Assembly: GCF_000154445.1 (NCBI RefSeq)
Contig: NZ_DS499562.1
DNA length: 64,000 bases
From: Intestinibacter bartlettii
GTDB lineage: Bacteria; Bacillota; Clostridia; Peptostreptococcales; Peptostreptococcaceae
Reading direction: 5' to 3' (one strand)
In this document: positions 62,573-64,000 of the stretch, in pieces
How the letters are laid out: each line of letters opens with the position of its first letter
How positions within the stretch are numbered: the first letter of the stretch is position 1
The notes under the pieces: generated by a model
Told to the model about the DNA's origin: nothing
Seen by the model: the letters and a program-made list of their open reading frames with translations, nothing else
Databases searched by the model: none
Position numbers and translations under genes: made by a program

Positions 62573-64000
<1,428 letters not shown>

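Overview
The window comes from a low-GC, anaerobic, spore-forming firmicute, most likely a member of Peptostreptococcaceae (the Clostridioides / Romboutsia / Intestinibacter / Terrisporobacter group). The evidence is AT-rich DNA, sporulation genes (spoIID, spoIIQ, spoIIID, yyaC), a Ni carbon monoxide dehydrogenase cluster, Rex, FMN and SAM-I riboswitches, a glmS ribozyme, and a gene order that resembles, from memory, the origin-proximal region of Clostridioides difficile. Almost every gene is on the minus strand, collinear with a ribosomal RNA operon at the right edge. The window is therefore best read from right to left.

Right to left: the 3' half of a 23S rRNA gene, 5S rRNA and eight tRNAs (Asn, Leu, fMet, Glu, Val, Asp, Gly, Arg; 64000-61649). 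Then the c-di-AMP and amino-sugar block cdaA-cdaR, glmM, and glmS behind its self-cleaving ribozyme (61375-55447). Then a mannitol PTS block mtlA, mtlR-mtlF-mtlD (54878-49250) with paired MtlR-type operators. Then the cell-wall and sporulation block ywmB-murA-spoIID-spoIIQ-spoIIID-mbl (49110-43591), yyaC on the plus strand, and metK behind a SAM-I riboswitch. Next come a giant TPR protein with a degenerate J-domain and an HscC-like Hsp70, recD2-comFC, and a structured non-coding RNA (about 32961-32741) with its own promoter and terminator, whose position suggests the raiA RNA.

Next are the ribose operon rbsR-K-D-A-C-B, a plus-strand sugar acetyltransferase, a decayed ABC transporter, and a TetR-flavodoxin-histidine kinase group. 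These are followed by the housekeeping run hpf-rmuC-secA-prfB(programmed frameshift)-tex, an amidohydrolase, ribU with an FMN riboswitch, and the t6A operon tsaE-tsaB-rimI-tsaD with ridA. The left end holds a secreted SH3b protein, an ABC-F ATPase divergent from rex, two tandem clostridial ferredoxins, and a cooS-cooF-FAD oxidoreductase operon running off the left edge.

Three genes (murA, cdaA and the histidine kinase) are each broken by what looks like a one-base loss in an A or T homopolymer on the coding strand. For essential murA and cdaA this most likely reflects sequence error, although two of the sites also match the slippery-heptamer pattern. The observations most worth following are the raiA-like RNA separated from hpf by about 10 kb of accessory genes, a cluster of DnaA-box-like sites beside hpf, and the Hsp70 / degenerate-J TPR pair.
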